Part shown: positions 1 to 11,832 of the stretch, piece after piece
How the letters are laid out: each line of letters begins with the position of its first letter
Numbering within the stretch: the stretch's first letter is position 1
DNA from: Sesamum alatum
Lineage: Eukaryota > Streptophyta > Magnoliopsida > Lamiales > Pedaliaceae
Reading direction: 5' to 3'
NCBI GenBank assembly: GCA_034509735.1
Contig: JACGWO010000012.1
Coordinates: forward strand, 8,988,367 to 9,052,366
Length of the DNA stretch: 64,000 nucleotides
Made by a program: the position numbers and the translations under genes
The notes under the pieces: model-generated
Seen by the model: only the letters and a program-made list of their open reading frames with translations
What the model was told of the DNA's origin: nothing
The model's database searches: none

Positions 1-802
1 GTGAGTTACAAGTTATTTCAAGAGACGAACATATCTTCGTTGGAAGTCCTAACAAGCGTTTGAAGATCATGCTACCAGGCATCATAGAGAAGTTGGCCCC
101 CGTGGAGGACATCTTGAAGAAGACGAAGAAGACTTTTGAGGCTCCATTTTGGCCATCTTCTTCTATCGAAGCTCAGGATTTCTGCCCTCGAGCCATCAAG
201 ACAGAAGCGGAGCAAGGGTTGCTCAAATTCTATTAGGAATACATATGCCAAAAGATTATGACGACTCCTCTCAAAAGTCTTTCCGAGGTGAGATAAGTTG
301 TTGATGCATTGATCAAGGAGATGGCCGTGTACATGAAGGACATGTCCCCTTTAGAGAGTCACTTGAATCTTTTCTTTGATGGCGCTTCCAATTATGCGAA
401 GATCAAGTTGGAAGCCACTCGGAAGATCACGTAGGAGGTCTACGAGGAGTCTCTTTCACTTATCAAGGGTGATCTTTTGGCTACCACAACGCGAGAGAAG
501 GAGCATACACACGGGGTCAAAAGTTTTGAAGCCAAGATTCTCCAAGTTGTTAGCCAACAAGGCGTATTGAAGAGGCAACTCGAGGAACTGCAACGCAAGG
601 AGGAGTCTATCAACTCATTACTTCATTATGCCAAAGGGAACTTAATCGATTTCCAGAGGAAGGTGGAGACCAAGAAGGATAAGATTTTAACACTCGAAAT
701 ACCTCTTATCTTTCCAAAAACGAGGTTGAAGTATTGGAGAATATGGAAACACTTCTCAAGGAGTCAATGAAAGACTTAGCAAGCTTTAGCGTATTTGCTT
801 GA
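1..802 (+). pseudogene. Antisense extra ORF of Tat-1, C-terminal coiled-coil part (broken)
   Basis: The plus strand encodes a charged, Lys/Glu-rich, coiled-coil-like protein. It is readable in one frame from about position 310 (a KDMSPLESHLN stretch) to about 690. It then shifts frame to a natural ending, with ETLLKESMKDL shortly before a stop at 800-802. Earlier sequence (positions 70-235) fits the same protein style but ends at a TAG. There is another in-frame TAG near 433. It lies opposite to and downstream of the minus-strand integrase, the position of the additional ORFs reported for Tat-lineage elements. No enzymatic motif is visible. The N-terminal part lies outside the window. Assignment rests on position and on comparison with the better preserved extra ORF at 19,058-20,929, not on a domain hit. 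Confidence 0.55.
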
Positions 803-1279
803 ATCTTTAAAATTTGATGTTTATCTTCATTTTTTCATCTTTTCATTCTCTTCAATATAGACGAATCTTCTTGATGTAATAAAAATATTTCTTTTGCACA
901 ATCTCTTTATGTACTTCTTGAAGCATCATCATTTTTGCTTGTATTGTCTTTGCTGCGAACGACTGCAACATTCATTATACAATTACTTGAAACTTCAAGA
1001 CTTTAATTCGGAGACAAAATTGGCTAACATAGACGTTGTTCTTCGAAAAAGAGATGGAACTATTTTTTTTTTTTTTTGAAGATATAACTGAACTTGAGCG
1101 AATATACCCAAGCTGCCTACATACCTCGCGAAGGGATCAAATCAAAACGTAGTAAAAAAAATTGAATTTTCTTTTCCCTTTTATTTTTAATTACAAGAGG
1201 GTACTGTGCATAGTTTATACTTATGCGGGCTAGGAGTAACATGCAGTTTAAGCTCATGGGTCATGGAGCATGGTCTTCA
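803..1279. other. Spacer between the extra ORF and integrase
   Basis: This non-coding stretch of about 480 bp lies between the convergent extra ORF and integrase. It contains a 15-base T run at 1,063-1,077 and is otherwise AT-rich. It probably holds the 3' ends of both transcription units. I see no gene. Confidence 0.5.
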
Positions 1280-1919
1280 TGGGTAATAAGGCTTTAGGAA
1301 TTTGCCATTTATGGGGCCAATCACAGGCCATCTTTGTCGACCAACTTGCAGGCGCCATTCGTGTAGGCTTTTTTACCACATAAAAGGCCATCCCATTTTG
1401 ACACGATCTTGTTTCCCATTCACTGTGCGAGGGTGATTGGTCTTCTTACCACAAGGACCAAATCTCCGAGTTGAAATGTCTGAGGTCGAACTTTCTTGTT
1501 GAACGCTCTCGTTATGCAGGCTTGATAGCATTGAAGTTGTTGCTGAGCCTTAAATCTTTTCTCATCCAATGCTTCTAACTCCTCTAACCTCAGACGAGCA
1601 TTGTCTTCAGCGGTGAGTCCTTCTTGTATCGCGATGCGGAGCGAAGGTATTTGACTCTCCAAAGGAAGCACGACTTCAATGCAATAGACTAAGGAACATG
1701 GAGTAGCTTGAGCAGCAGTCCGATGTGTCGTCCGATATGCCCATAGTGCTTCGCCTATCCTTTCGTGTCAGTCCCTCTTTGACTTGGACACTACCTTCTT
1801 CAAGAGGTTGCAAAGAGTTTTATTGAAAGCTTCCGTGAAGCCATTTGCCGCGGTGTTGTACATTGAAGAGTTGTGTTGCTTGAAACCAAATTGTGGGCAT
1901 AGCTTGTGAAAGAAATCGG
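1280..1919 (-). pseudogene. Ty3/gypsy integrase, C-terminal part (Tat-1)
   Basis: The minus strand encodes the end of an integrase. The segment NGFTEAFNK contains the catalytic glutamate of the D,D,E triad. It is followed by a helix-rich linker (RLEELEALDEKR), the conserved GDLVL motif and a terminal GKFLKPYYP segment typical of Tat integrases. An in-frame stop follows the RRPITLAQ segment near 1,420. The HHCC zinc-finger and the two catalytic aspartates are absent because the copia copy starts at about 1,920 and the upstream integrase was lost. It is a remnant only. Confidence 0.85.
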
Positions 1920-4145
1920 TGGATCGTCCCGGGAGATTAACGCGAATAGCGGAAGCGCGAAATAGTGCGTAATAAAATTACAAAGCATAATAAAATGGAA
2001 TTTAAATCATGCATAATATACATAAACGAATCAAGGGGTGTGCCCTTGATTCTCCTGGGGGTTCGGTGTATCTCATGTTCAATAAAACACAACATGGAGG
2101 CCATAGAATTGAAACCGAAAAAACGAAATTAAAGAACCTACCCGGTTGTAGTTTTGTCTTCGTTTCGGCTACATGCATTGTTCCCCGTTTTGCACCAAGA
2201 TCTCAAAGAAGAGACCCTCTAAATCATCTCACTCGCTGCCCCGGAAAGCAACGAACCCTTGTGCTAGCAAGAAAATCATTGGGGAGAAGAGACATCGGTA
2301 CACGCTATCAATTAACGCAACCGGCGTCTCTTATGTTCTACCTTGAATAAATCAAGAAGAACAAAATAGAAATCTTGGAGAAAAGAAGAGGGGATGGACG
2401 AAAATCTTGAGAGTGATGAGAGATGATAGTTGTAGAGAATACTAGGTGTGAGTGTGTGTTTTTTTTAAGTATTTATAGAAGATGGAATTCCTATTCCTTC
2501 TCAAACTCTTCCAAAGAGACACACTTTGACTAGGATTTTGACCTAGTCAAATCCTAGTCAAATTAGGCTTTGATTAAGTCAAATTAATCATGGCCCTTCA
2601 TCTCATCATTCTCTAGATCAAATCTTGTCCATCCATTTTGATAGGCTTTATGGAATGGGCCTATTTAATTCTAAATTAAATATTCCCATGGACTTTATAT
2701 TAAATCATATTTAATATTCTAAGCCCATTAATTAATTAATGGAAAGGACTTATTTAATTATAAATTAAATAGTCCCATGGACTTTATATTAAATCCTATT
2801 TAATATATCAAGCCCATTAATTAATTCCATAGAATGGGATTATTTAATTCTAAATTAAATAGTCCCATGGACTTTATATTAAATCCTATTTAGTATACCA
2901 AGCCCACTAATTAATTAATTCACCCTTTTAATCTAATTAAAGGGAAAGCCCATGCTTTATAAAATTCATAAATCTAATTTATGAACTCAAGCCCGATTAT
3001 TCCAAATAATTCATCGAGGCTTGAATCTCAAAGAAGTATAATTTAATTCCATTAAATTAAACCTTCTCCCGGAATTAATTCCAAATTAATTCCCTTTCAT
3101 TTGGTGTAACGGGTGTGACTCTTTAGGTTCACCTTTCAGCTAGACTTGGACCTACTTCTTGTTATTTCATAACCAAAGTAGTCCGTTACCATGGGTCGCC
3201 ATCTAGCAACGGTCCATGGCACTAGAGACTAGGTGAATTTATGGTGTGAACATTTAGGCTCCGAGTTATACGCAGGTGCGGTCCTACCGACGCTCGATAC
3301 GTACGGGTACGGTCCTACTGTCGCCTGTCTCCCGGCCTTTAGTCTAGGGGTCGGTTCCCATTCTTGACTAGGCAACTATGCATAATGCTCGAGATAGGTT
3401 TAACTCGACGTAGGAAATCCTTTCCCACTACATCAAGTGCTATGGCCATAGACTTTGTGAGTCTAAACCATCTCCGAGCGCATAGGAAATCTTGCTGTCA
3501 TATCCTTTGACAGAGGACAGATCCTATCTTGGAATTCACCATTCTTACATACTCCGACTGCACTGGACGAGGCTTATGATGACCATGTGATATAATCGGT
3601 CAAATCTCACCAGATCCAAGATACAACCTTAGTATGTAGGGGACTGCCGTGATCCTCAAGTCCGAGGACTAATCCCGTACTATCGGAACCGGGAATACGA
3701 GTCATACCGACCAAGCCCGAGTGGCTTCCATATGACGATTCCCGCGAGTCACCTCAGTCGGCCGCTCCCCAGCAGGCCGACCCACTAACACTGCTTAGCC
3801 GATCCTCGTCACCCGTCGATGAAACACGACAACAGATGCTTAGTGCAAGTCTCAAATGGATTCTCGATGCCCTGTCTCGAGATTCCTTTGACTTGGAGTA
3901 TTTCAGACTGATTCGGCGAAACTGATTTCATGAACCTACCTCCAAGCGTAGTTCCAATTTCCCGAAATGTTATTTCAGTCTGTGGGCGTTTGTTGTGACA
4001 TCGTAACGATGCAAGCAGTAAGTACAACAAACTCAAGCCTATGAATCCTTACTACATTCATTAACATAATATTACTTGTTCACAGATTGACGAATGGTTC
4101 TCAGAACAGCCAATACCATTGACTTTTTGGTCACCTATTCTAACA
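1920..4145 (-). repeat. 3' LTR of copia A
   Basis: The LTR is recognised by alignment with the paired LTRs at 47,361-49,339 and 55,740-57,716. It shares the GTGGATCGTCCCGGG block at 1,919, the 'caaggggtgtgcccttga' inverted motif near 2,034, the block around 3,180-3,240, and the right end CACCTATTCTAACA at 4,145. The outermost left bases are altered relative to the TGTAAGATTATG start of the young copy. A minus-strand TATA-like box (TATAAATAC on the minus strand) sits near 2,468-2,477. The length of about 2.23 kb exceeds that of the young copy (1.98 kb). Confidence 0.8.
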
Positions 4146-4156
4146 ATCTCCCATTT

Positions 4157-6289
4157 GACCAATAAGTCAATTACCCACTTTGTTCAGAATCCTCTGAGTA
4201 TGAGTAATCTACGATACCGACTAAGGTATTGTGAGTCCACTTAGATTTTCTTGCGAAGCAATACGGTCTAACCGTGTTACCTCTATCCACCATTGCCTCC
4301 TAGAGATGGTGGTTGTCTAAGAATATTTTCGTGGATCTTGTGATGAGATCTCGTGCCAATACTCCCATAGCCAAGTTGCCTGCCATATAGGCGAACATGG
4401 CTTGGTCGTGCTAGGCGCCACGTCCATCCTATGGACGCGGTCTTCATCAGTGACCACTATCCGATGCACTTGTCATTGGGCCTGACTGTGCATACCTTTG
4501 AGACTAACTGGTTTTCACTTATGCTCTGGAAGCTAGTATCGCTTTAGCCTTCCAAAACAACTCTCAACAGACGGTGCATCATGAACACATCTTTAGTCCT
4601 TATTCAAGTACTAAGGATCGTTCTTGATTGCTGTCTTCAACCCCTCAATGCATTACCGATTTATGTTGAGCCATGCTAGAAGCACTCTCAACATCGGTTC
4701 CTATGCACCGAGTAAACATATCATATGTTTGCCTAGGGTTAAGACGTAGGGGATACTCAACATCCAAGCCTTCTCATTAGTCCACTATGACTAAGTCTTG
4801 AATGGCTTGATGCTTTATGCATAGTATCCAAGTTTTCTCATCAGTCTTATTATGACTGAGTCTCGAACAACTTGTCCCTCTACATATATGAGTTTTTCTC
4901 ATCAGTCCACCATGACTGAGTCCTTGAAAAGCTCAATTCATGATATGTATGTGGGAACCCTAAAAATGCCATGGAGAATTTTCGTGAGTTACAGTTTGTG
5001 TTTTAGTGATTCCTAATGCCTTGAATTCATCCATGAATCAAGATATTACACACTTAAACACTTGGAACGCCATTTCTACTCCCACTGATCACCTACGTTG
5101 TTTAAGACCGAGTCATGCTCCGTATGAGCTCGTCAAAACGAATATTCCAGTTATGCGGTGTTTCAAACCTTGTTTGAATTTCCTAGTGGATTCTATGGCT
5201 CCTCTCCATAAATCCCACTACGATGTCCAACATCACGTTCCGCAGGTCATTTGGATTACTATCCAAATTTGACCGAACATATCCCAATCACTCATACCTC
5301 TTACGACATTCGGGTTCGTTCTTAAGGGGACTTGGAATATGATCAATTTAAGTAAGAAATGCAATTATAAGCATCGTTTAGCATTATTCTATCGTAAACC
5401 TACACAAACCAGACACCGAGTCTAATTTGTCTCCCACTAGTCCCTTGACGTATGTAGGATCCTTCTACATGCTCAAGGACTTTGTCGGGACATAGGCTTG
5501 CCAAACCGTCGCTCCTTGTGCGTGACTCATAGCAAAGTGCCATGTTCCTTACGTTGGCAATTTTGAGTCTACGTCTACACGGGCTACGGTAATTGGGCGA
5601 AACTTCGATCGATCTTCGTGTAACGAGATTCGATCGTTCCCTTTATCAGAGACCGTCATACTTGGCCTTTACAGGAAACGTTTCATTGAGAATTCCATTC
5701 TCAACTTGGATGCTCAAGAGCTCCCACTGAATACACGGCCTTTTTGATCCTATCGAAATAGGTTTAATTTTGCAACCATTTATGGTTCACCTCCTTAAGT
5801 CTAATTCCTAAACCTCCTATGGGACCTTTAGACTTTTGAACCCTCTTATGGTCTTGTGTATTAGTAACCTACAATTGTCTTATTGGCTCCCTTCCAATAG
5901 ACTATTTGGCAAGCCTACTTTGTCCAACAAAGAGCTTTCGGACTTTCTTCTTCATAAAAGACTTGTAAATTTAGTCGATTCGAATCATCTATTTCTAGAT
6001 TCATCGAACTTTCCAATTTACTTATCTTTTAATAAGAAGAAACGTCCTAGCTGTTGTAGATGCCAAATCTCTAAGTTGGTCTTGATTAATCCATTTAGAT
6101 AATTAGAATTTTGAGTATCCATAAACCTTTTTATGGGATGATGTTCTAGGAATTCACGTGTAACTACTAGCAAACATGAATCAATATTCAATAATTTTGT
6201 TTGATCAAATATGTATGTAATAAAACCTTTGTCCAACAAAGAGACATACTTTTGATCATGCTAGGTTACGTAATTCCTATATTATCCTA
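4157..6289 (-). pseudogene. Decayed copia pol (RNase H, partial RT, integrase) of copia A
   Basis: Read on the minus strand, fragments line up in order with the young copy: RNase H end (HHKIHENI-like, near 4,320-4,360), RNase H body near 4,500-4,650, part of reverse transcriptase (4,950-5,220), the end of integrase (LVGDK-like region near 5,440) and the pre-integrase zinc region (5,880-6,080). About 0.7 kb of N-terminal reverse transcriptase is missing compared with the young element. No frame longer than about 90 codons is open. It is non-functional. Protease and gag are absent. Confidence 0.7.
4767..4950. repeat. Tandem triplication (about 60 bp) inside decayed copia pol
   Basis: Three diverged copies of a unit with the core TTCTCATYAGTCYAYYATGACT follow one another at about 4,770, 4,832 and 4,890. 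The young copia has one equivalent segment (about 50,050-50,100, the linker before RNase H), so the unit was amplified locally. Copia D has the same repeats in shortened form near 38,320-38,430. Confidence 0.65.
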
Positions 6290-6690
6290 ACATGTCAATA
6301 GGTTAGCTAGTGCATTTGCCATTCTGTTCTCTTTCATAGGGATGTGGTTCAGGGTCACACTCTCGAATCCTTTGAGTAGGTGTGACGCTTGCCGGAAGAA
6401 GGGCACCAAGTCATCTTTCTTGACTTCATATATGTGCAGAAGTTGGGTTGATGATCAATTTCGATTTGCCATAGACTTCTATCTTTAGGATCCCCATCTC
6501 CGAAGCCATCTGAAGGCCGATGACCAAGGCTTGGTACTCAGCAACATTATTCGAGCATAGTTTACTCAAGACGATGGAGTAGGTCAACATTTGCCTCTAT
6601 GGTAAAACAAAGACGACTCCTACCCTTGCTCCGTTAGATCGCGTTGTCCCGTCAAAAAACGTTGTCCATGCCCAGAGGATTTATAAAGAA
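6290..6690 (-). pseudogene. Second (Tat-type) RNase H domain of Tat-1
   Basis: The minus strand shows NNVAEYQALVIGLQMASEMG, a hallmark of the additional RNase H found between RNase H and integrase in Tat-lineage elements. It is followed by a VYGKSKLIIN segment and ends near MANALANLL at about 6,290-6,320. The family usually has Asp in VYGDS; here it is Lys, so a catalytic carboxylate is lost. At least one frameshift lies near 6,440. The copia A insertion starts immediately beyond. Confidence 0.75.
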
Positions 6691-8078
6691 AAAACATCTT
6701 CGTCAGGAAAGTCATCGGATATCTCCCATTAAGTAGGCACAGGGTGGTCGGCCAGGAAGTTGGCAAGAGCTTGTCCTTTGACGGCCTTTTGGGGCATACT
6801 CTTTCTCATATTGGTTGAACACGATAGACCTCTTTGCCAATATCCCAGAGAGCACATGTTTTGACATCACGAACTTGACTGGATCAGCGGGAGAGATGAG
6901 TCTTATGGAGTACGCCTCGAAGTAATGCCTCAACTTTTTGATGGCATAGAACAGTGTCAAGTAGATTTTTCTCCACGACTGAGTATTTCAATTCATTTTC
7001 AGTCAAAGTCCTATTCAAGTAGTATAGGGCTTTCTCCTTTCGTTCTTCATTCTCTTGTGCTATGAGTGTGCCTACCGACTGTTCTTGTGCTGCTATGTAT
7101 AGTATGAGTGGCTCCCCGGGCATCAGAGCTCCCAAGACTGGAGGATTCAGCAGATGCTTCTTGATGCTTTCGAAGGCTTTTTGACATCCTTCATCCCATT
7201 GGAAAGGGGCGTCCTTCTTCATAAGGTGGTTGAAATGTTGACATCTTCCAGCAAAGTTAGATATGAATCTTCTTATGAATGCGAGATTGCCTTGAAGACT
7301 TTGCAACTCCGTCAAGTTTATTGGTGGCAGCATCTTCTGAATGGCGTCTACTTTTGCAGGTTCAACTTCAATACCACGGTGGCGAACAATGAAGTCGAGG
7401 AATTTTCTAGATGTGATGCTGAAGGCACACTTGAGAGGATTCATCTTTAGGTTGTACTTCCTCAAGTGGCCGAATACTACTCGAAGGTCCGCCAAATGTT
7501 CTTCTCTCAATTTTTGGTTTTGACGACTAAATTGTCTACATAGCATTCTACCTTATCATGCAACATATTGTCAAAGATGTGTTGCATAGCACGTTGGAAG
7601 GTGGCGCATACGTTCTTCAATCCGAAGGGCATTACCTTATAGCAATAGATTCCTTTGGGAGTACGGAAGGCTGTGCATTCCTCGTCTTTGGGCAGCATTC
7701 TGATTTGGTTGTACCTGAAAGAGCCATCCATGAAAGACAAGGCTTCGTGTCCGGTAGTTGCGTCGACCATGAGTTCGATGATAGGTAATGGAAGATCATC
7801 TTTCGGACACGCTTTGTTCAAGTCTCGAAAGTCAACACAAATACGAATTTGGTTGTTTTTTTTTTCTTGACAGGCACGATGCTAAAAATCCATGTCAGGT
7901 ATTTAACTTCTCTGATGAACTCAGCGTCGATAACCTTGTTCACTTCTGTCTTGATGCGAGGGATAAGGTCTGGAAGGAGAACCCTTTGTGACTGCTTTAC
8001 TGGGAGCACTCCATGCTTTATGCCGAGATGATGAATAGCAACCTTTGGATTAAACCTGTCATCTCTTTGTATGTCCAA
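6691..8078 (-). pseudogene. Ty3/gypsy reverse transcriptase and RNase H (Tat-1)
   Basis: Overlapping minus-strand frames cover reverse transcriptase from about 8,078 downward. They contain DLNKACPKDDLPLP (frameshift near 7,820), the FMDGSFRYNQI palm region, PFGLKN, and the active-site motif reading YVDN instead of YVDD near 7,535. They continue through the connection region (QGNLAFIRRFISNF) into RNase H (ENELKYSVVEKN, then KLRHYFEAYSIRLISPADP). Frame changes occur near 7,820, 7,520 and 6,920. The Asp-to-Asn change in the catalytic motif alone would inactivate polymerisation. Confidence 0.88.
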
Positions 8079-9339
8079 GCGAAAACATCCTTATACTCGC
8101 TCAGGTTTTGAAGTATTGCTCATCTTTTTCCGAGCTTAGGAGTGTACTAACAAATATGGGGCGCAACTCCTCGGTTGTGCTGGATTCAAGTCCTTGACCT
8201 CATCAACAGTTGCTTGTCCGCCATCTTCAAGTTGGGGACAATATTTTGGATTTCATCTTCAGAAGCGTCCGAGTCGGGACCTTCATCAATGCCGACATGG
8301 TTTGGAGCCGACGGTGACTTCTATCTCTTTTTCCTTGGGAGTGTCGGATGAATCGTGTGGTCCCATAGTGACATGTTGCTTTATTCTAATCGGTCCTCCT
8401 AAAGAGATGATTAGCAGTGAAGTCTTACCTTCTCAGGGTTGAGATAGATGAAGTGTTTCACCTACGTCACTCTCTTTTGGCTCTTTTATCTCGTCAAGGC
8501 GACCTTTGTTCTCAGAATGTTGAGCATGCCATCTATAAGGTGGTTGAACACGAACCCTCGTTGGCGTCATCTTTTGTTGTCGGATGAAGGCCTGTCTGCT
8601 TGCCTCGCCGTTCAAAAACAAAAGTGTGCGCATTAGGAGTGGCAAGTCTATTGAATACCGAGACACGGTTGTTATTCAGCGGTAGACTTTCATTGCTTTT
8701 ATCATTCGCGGAAATATATTTGTGTAATTACACGCTCGTTTTTCTTTCTTGTATGAATCTTTACAGGCTCGTCTGGAGTGAAACCCAACCCGATATGGGG
8801 TTTATCTACACCGTAGCCTTGCCTTCTCATCTGTGTTGCGCCTCCATCAACTCGTGGATTTTTTCTCCTGTCAACTCAGGATTAACTTGTTGAGTCTTGA
8901 TGGCGCCGAAAAATCATACCCGGACTTCGCCTAAAGGTGGTATGCTTTCGGACCAAATTCCCCCTGCATGTCTTTATGTTGGTCGTTTGGAAGAGGAGAG
9001 TCACTCGAATTTAGTGGATGTAGGCCAATGATCGACATGATTAACTCTTCTTGATTTCTTAAAAGTCATTGGCTCTTGGCTCTTTGAATTGTCTCCTTCC
9101 CTTGAAGAGCAGCGTAACGTGATCCTTGATTGATTTTGCTTTTCTTTGGCGTTTGACCGAACCACATATCGGAACACCAACAAGTAAGGTGGTTTCTTGA
9201 ACTCGTAGCTTTCACGGGTCGGGGCTCCATTATTGGTCACCTTACTAACCTCTTCATTGTTGCTTTCAGAGAGCATAGCCTCGGGGTGTATCTCTTTGAT
9301 GGAATGACCAATCAAAAAACCCCAGCGCAACAGTTCTAC
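8079..9339 (-). other. Protease to reverse transcriptase linker of Tat-1 (decayed)
   Basis: Tat elements have a long poorly conserved stretch between protease and reverse transcriptase. Here it is broken into short minus-strand frames (for example 8,433-8,666 and 9,001-9,330) with no recognisable motif. I assign it by position only. Confidence 0.5.
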
Positions 9340-9850
9340 ATCATGTCCAGATCGAGGTAGAGCTTTGCATAAGTTAAATATGACTCTGCCTCAATGAAAG
9401 GTTTCATGCTAGCATCAACTTTCACGATCTCCCCGTTCTTGATGTATTTGAAACATTGGTGTAGCATGGAGGGAACAACTCCATTTTCATGCAGCCACGG
9501 CCTTCCTAGCAATAGGTTGTAGGAGGTTCTTGCATTGATGACGTGGAAAAGAGTGCTTGCTTTTAATTCCCTACAGTGAGGTCGAGCTAAGTCATGCCAA
9601 TAGCTCGTTGAGTTCCTTGATCGAAGCCCTGGATGGTCAAACGACTACGAGACAAGTCTTCCAAAACTATGCCCATCTTCTTCATGGTGGATTTCGGCAT
9701 GATGTTGACACCAAATCCATCGTCAATGAGTATGCGATTTATCCCTTGCTCTTGTATGAACCCTAAGATGAAGAGTGGTCGGTTGTGCAACTTTGAGCCA
9801 AGCAATAAGTCCTTGTCTTTGAAGGATATAGTGGTGCAGCAAGAGACCAC
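9340..9850 (-). pseudogene. Aspartic protease region of Tat-1
   Basis: The minus strand encodes HNRPLFILGFI, then ILIDDGFGVNIMPKSTM, the expected retroviral-type protease active-site neighbourhood. Tat proteases usually show a D-S/N/G-G triad, and here the third position is altered (DDGF). After a break, a segment ending the region reads LLGRPWLHENGVVPSMLHQC (about 9,430-9,520), which follows protease in Tat polyproteins. Frame breaks are present near 9,590. Confidence 0.72.
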
Positions 9851-11746
9851 CAGTTGTCTTTTATCTTTGCTGGAGGAGCTCTCGCAATCTTATTCTTTGG
9901 TTCAAAAATGTCTGCGGGAAGAACTCTTCTAAAGTCATCGAGAAGCACTGACGGGTCATCTTCGATGACTTGTTTTTTGTCTGCGCACGCCGTGGGTGTT
10001 TGTTCAAGTAGGGCTTCCTCATGAGTGTAGGCTGAAGCTTGTCGACATGTCGTCTTTGTCTTTGCCGACACTTCACGAGGGTCCATCCTTCATCATTGTC
10101 GGTGGGCTGCTCTTTCTCCTCGTTGACGGCGAAGCTTCTACTTATATCAGCTCCAGACTCCCGAACTAAAGCAAGAATGACGTTGTTTGTAGTGGATTGC
10201 TAGAACTTCTAGCTTTTCCTTCGAGACTTGCACACTATTTGCTGTGTGATGCTGGCGACATTTTCCCCCGTTGTCTTTTCAAGATTCAAGATTTATCTTC
10301 CCTTCTATGGCTAGGGCCATGATTTTCTCTTTGACCACGAAGCACTTCTCTATGGGATGACTAACCACTCGGTGATACTTACAATACTTGGGGTCGTTCA
10401 TCCTCCCGGTTTCGTCCGGATGCTTTGACTCTGGAAGCTCAATCAACTTTCTCTCCAAGAGTTCATTTAAAATATAGGGCAAGTCAGAGTTAGGGAACGG
10501 GTATTCTTTCTCTTGCAGTTCTTTCAACATAGGCTGACGTATGTCGTTCGTCATACATTGTCCTCGGGCTTGTCCAACTTCTTTTTATCGTTGGAAGAGA
10601 TCTTGACAGGATCGTCTTGATGGCAATGGACTCCATGACACTTAGTTTGACAAATTTCTCGCCTCTCCTCGAATCTTTTGTTGTCTTTTCTTTGATCGTC
10701 GGTCGGGAAAGCGATTTTATGGTTGGTGATACTCAACTCCATGTCATGGGCACGCATAGCCAATTCTTCGAAGTTTCTTAGCTTGATCCCTTGGAGAATG
10801 TAGAAAAGCCCCCAGTGCATACCTTGGATGCACATCTCTATGGTCGATGCCTCTGAAAGTTTGTCCTTGTAGTTCCAGCTCAATGTACGCCAACGGTTGA
10901 TGTAGTGGACAATCGGTTCATCCTTCCATTGTCTTGCATTGGTGAGTTCAATCATGCTCACTATGCACCGAGTGCTGTAGAAATGGTTGAGGAACTCTTT
11001 CTCCATCTCGTCCCAACTATCAATTGACTCAGGTTTTAAATCCACATACCAATCAAAAGCATTATCTTTGAGTGATCGGATGAGTTGTTTCACCAAACGG
11101 TCGCCATCGGTACCAACGTTGTTGCACGTCTCGATGAAGTGAGCGATGTGGTGCTTGGGGTTACCTTTTCCGTCAAACCGCCAAGCCCATTGGCATCCTC
11201 AAGGCGTCAACTCGCTCGGTGTATGGCTTCGAGTAGGTGGGCGAGTGTTGTGCAGATCCACCATATTGAGCCTTGATGGTGCTGGCGATCATCTCTTGCA
11301 GCTGTTGGACACGGCAATGGAGGTCACAGAATGACTTGATTTTTGGACGGACTCTTGCTTTGGTAGTTCTTCGTCCATTTGCTTCTCTTTTCCAGCGTGT
11401 TTTGAAGTACACGAGTGATTGTGTCTTGATTCCCCAATGTTGGTAGGCTCGAGTATGTTCATCAACTGAGCAACCTAGAAATCTTTGTCTTCCACAATCT
11501 TTTGGAGGTCGGCTATGGCTTGGGCATTTGAGCGACTTGTTCCTCCATCGTCGTGGCTTCGATCATTCATGGATGGAAGAGTGACAAAAGAAGTGGACTT
11601 CGAGTTGATCTCGGTAGGGCTTGCGAGTTAGAACCGCCAAAAGGAGTGGTGTCCACGATCTTGCCACCAGTGAAGATTGATCAGCAGTAGTGAAGTTGTT
11701 GATGCTGTTTCTCATTCAAGACGACCTGGTTCTTCTTTGGTTCCAT
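9851..11746 (-). pseudogene. gag of Tat-1
   Basis: The probable ATG is at 11,746 on the minus strand, about 60 nt after the primer site. The capsid-like Retrotrans_gag region is clear at 10,551-11,096 ([29 protein letters not shown]). A frameshift near 10,552 leads into 10,279-10,554, with a CKYHRVVSHPIEKC segment that is the Tat equivalent of the nucleocapsid zinc motif (C..H..H...C). The N-terminal part (11,097-11,746) is broken into at least three frames. The stretch 9,851-10,278 is a low-complexity linker to protease with several stops. The product would have been the virus-like particle protein. Confidence 0.78.
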
Positions 11747-11806
11747 TGAATGCTTGGAAGTGATGATTTGACTTCTGAAGTAGAAGAAACGGATGAAGGA
11801 TAGAGA

Positions 11807-11826
11807 TTGTCCCACCAGGTGTGCCA
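11807..11826 (-). other. Primer-binding site of Tat-1
   Basis: On the minus strand, TGGCACACCTGGTGGGACAA lies 6 nt after the LTR end. Its position and TGG start fit a tRNA primer site, and the sequence resembles the leader start of other Tat elements. I do not assign the tRNA species. Confidence 0.6.
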
Positions 11827-11832
11827 GAAATT

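Larger units (their letters stand above)
1920..6289 (-). mobile_element. Ty1/copia fragment (copia A) nested in Tat-1
   Basis: This minus-strand copy holds a complete-looking 3' LTR (1,920-4,145), a polypurine tract complement at 4,146-4,156 and a strongly decayed pol (4,157-6,289) that stops before protease. Gag, leader and the 5' LTR are missing, so it is 5'-truncated. It shares most of its peculiar decayed pol with copia D (37,894-39,790), including loss of the N-terminal reverse transcriptase region. The two copies therefore appear to descend from an already defective source. Left and right junctions with Tat-1 are placed by where gypsy coding stops matching. Confidence 0.82.

Noticed and set aside
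5006..5272. 88-codon plus-strand ORF in copia A
   Set aside because: It is antisense to decayed reverse transcriptase and has no similarity to a protein family.
7154..7450. Plus-strand ORF of 98 codons
   Set aside because: Exact shadow of minus-strand reverse transcriptase/RNase H of Tat-1, which carries the recognisable motifs.
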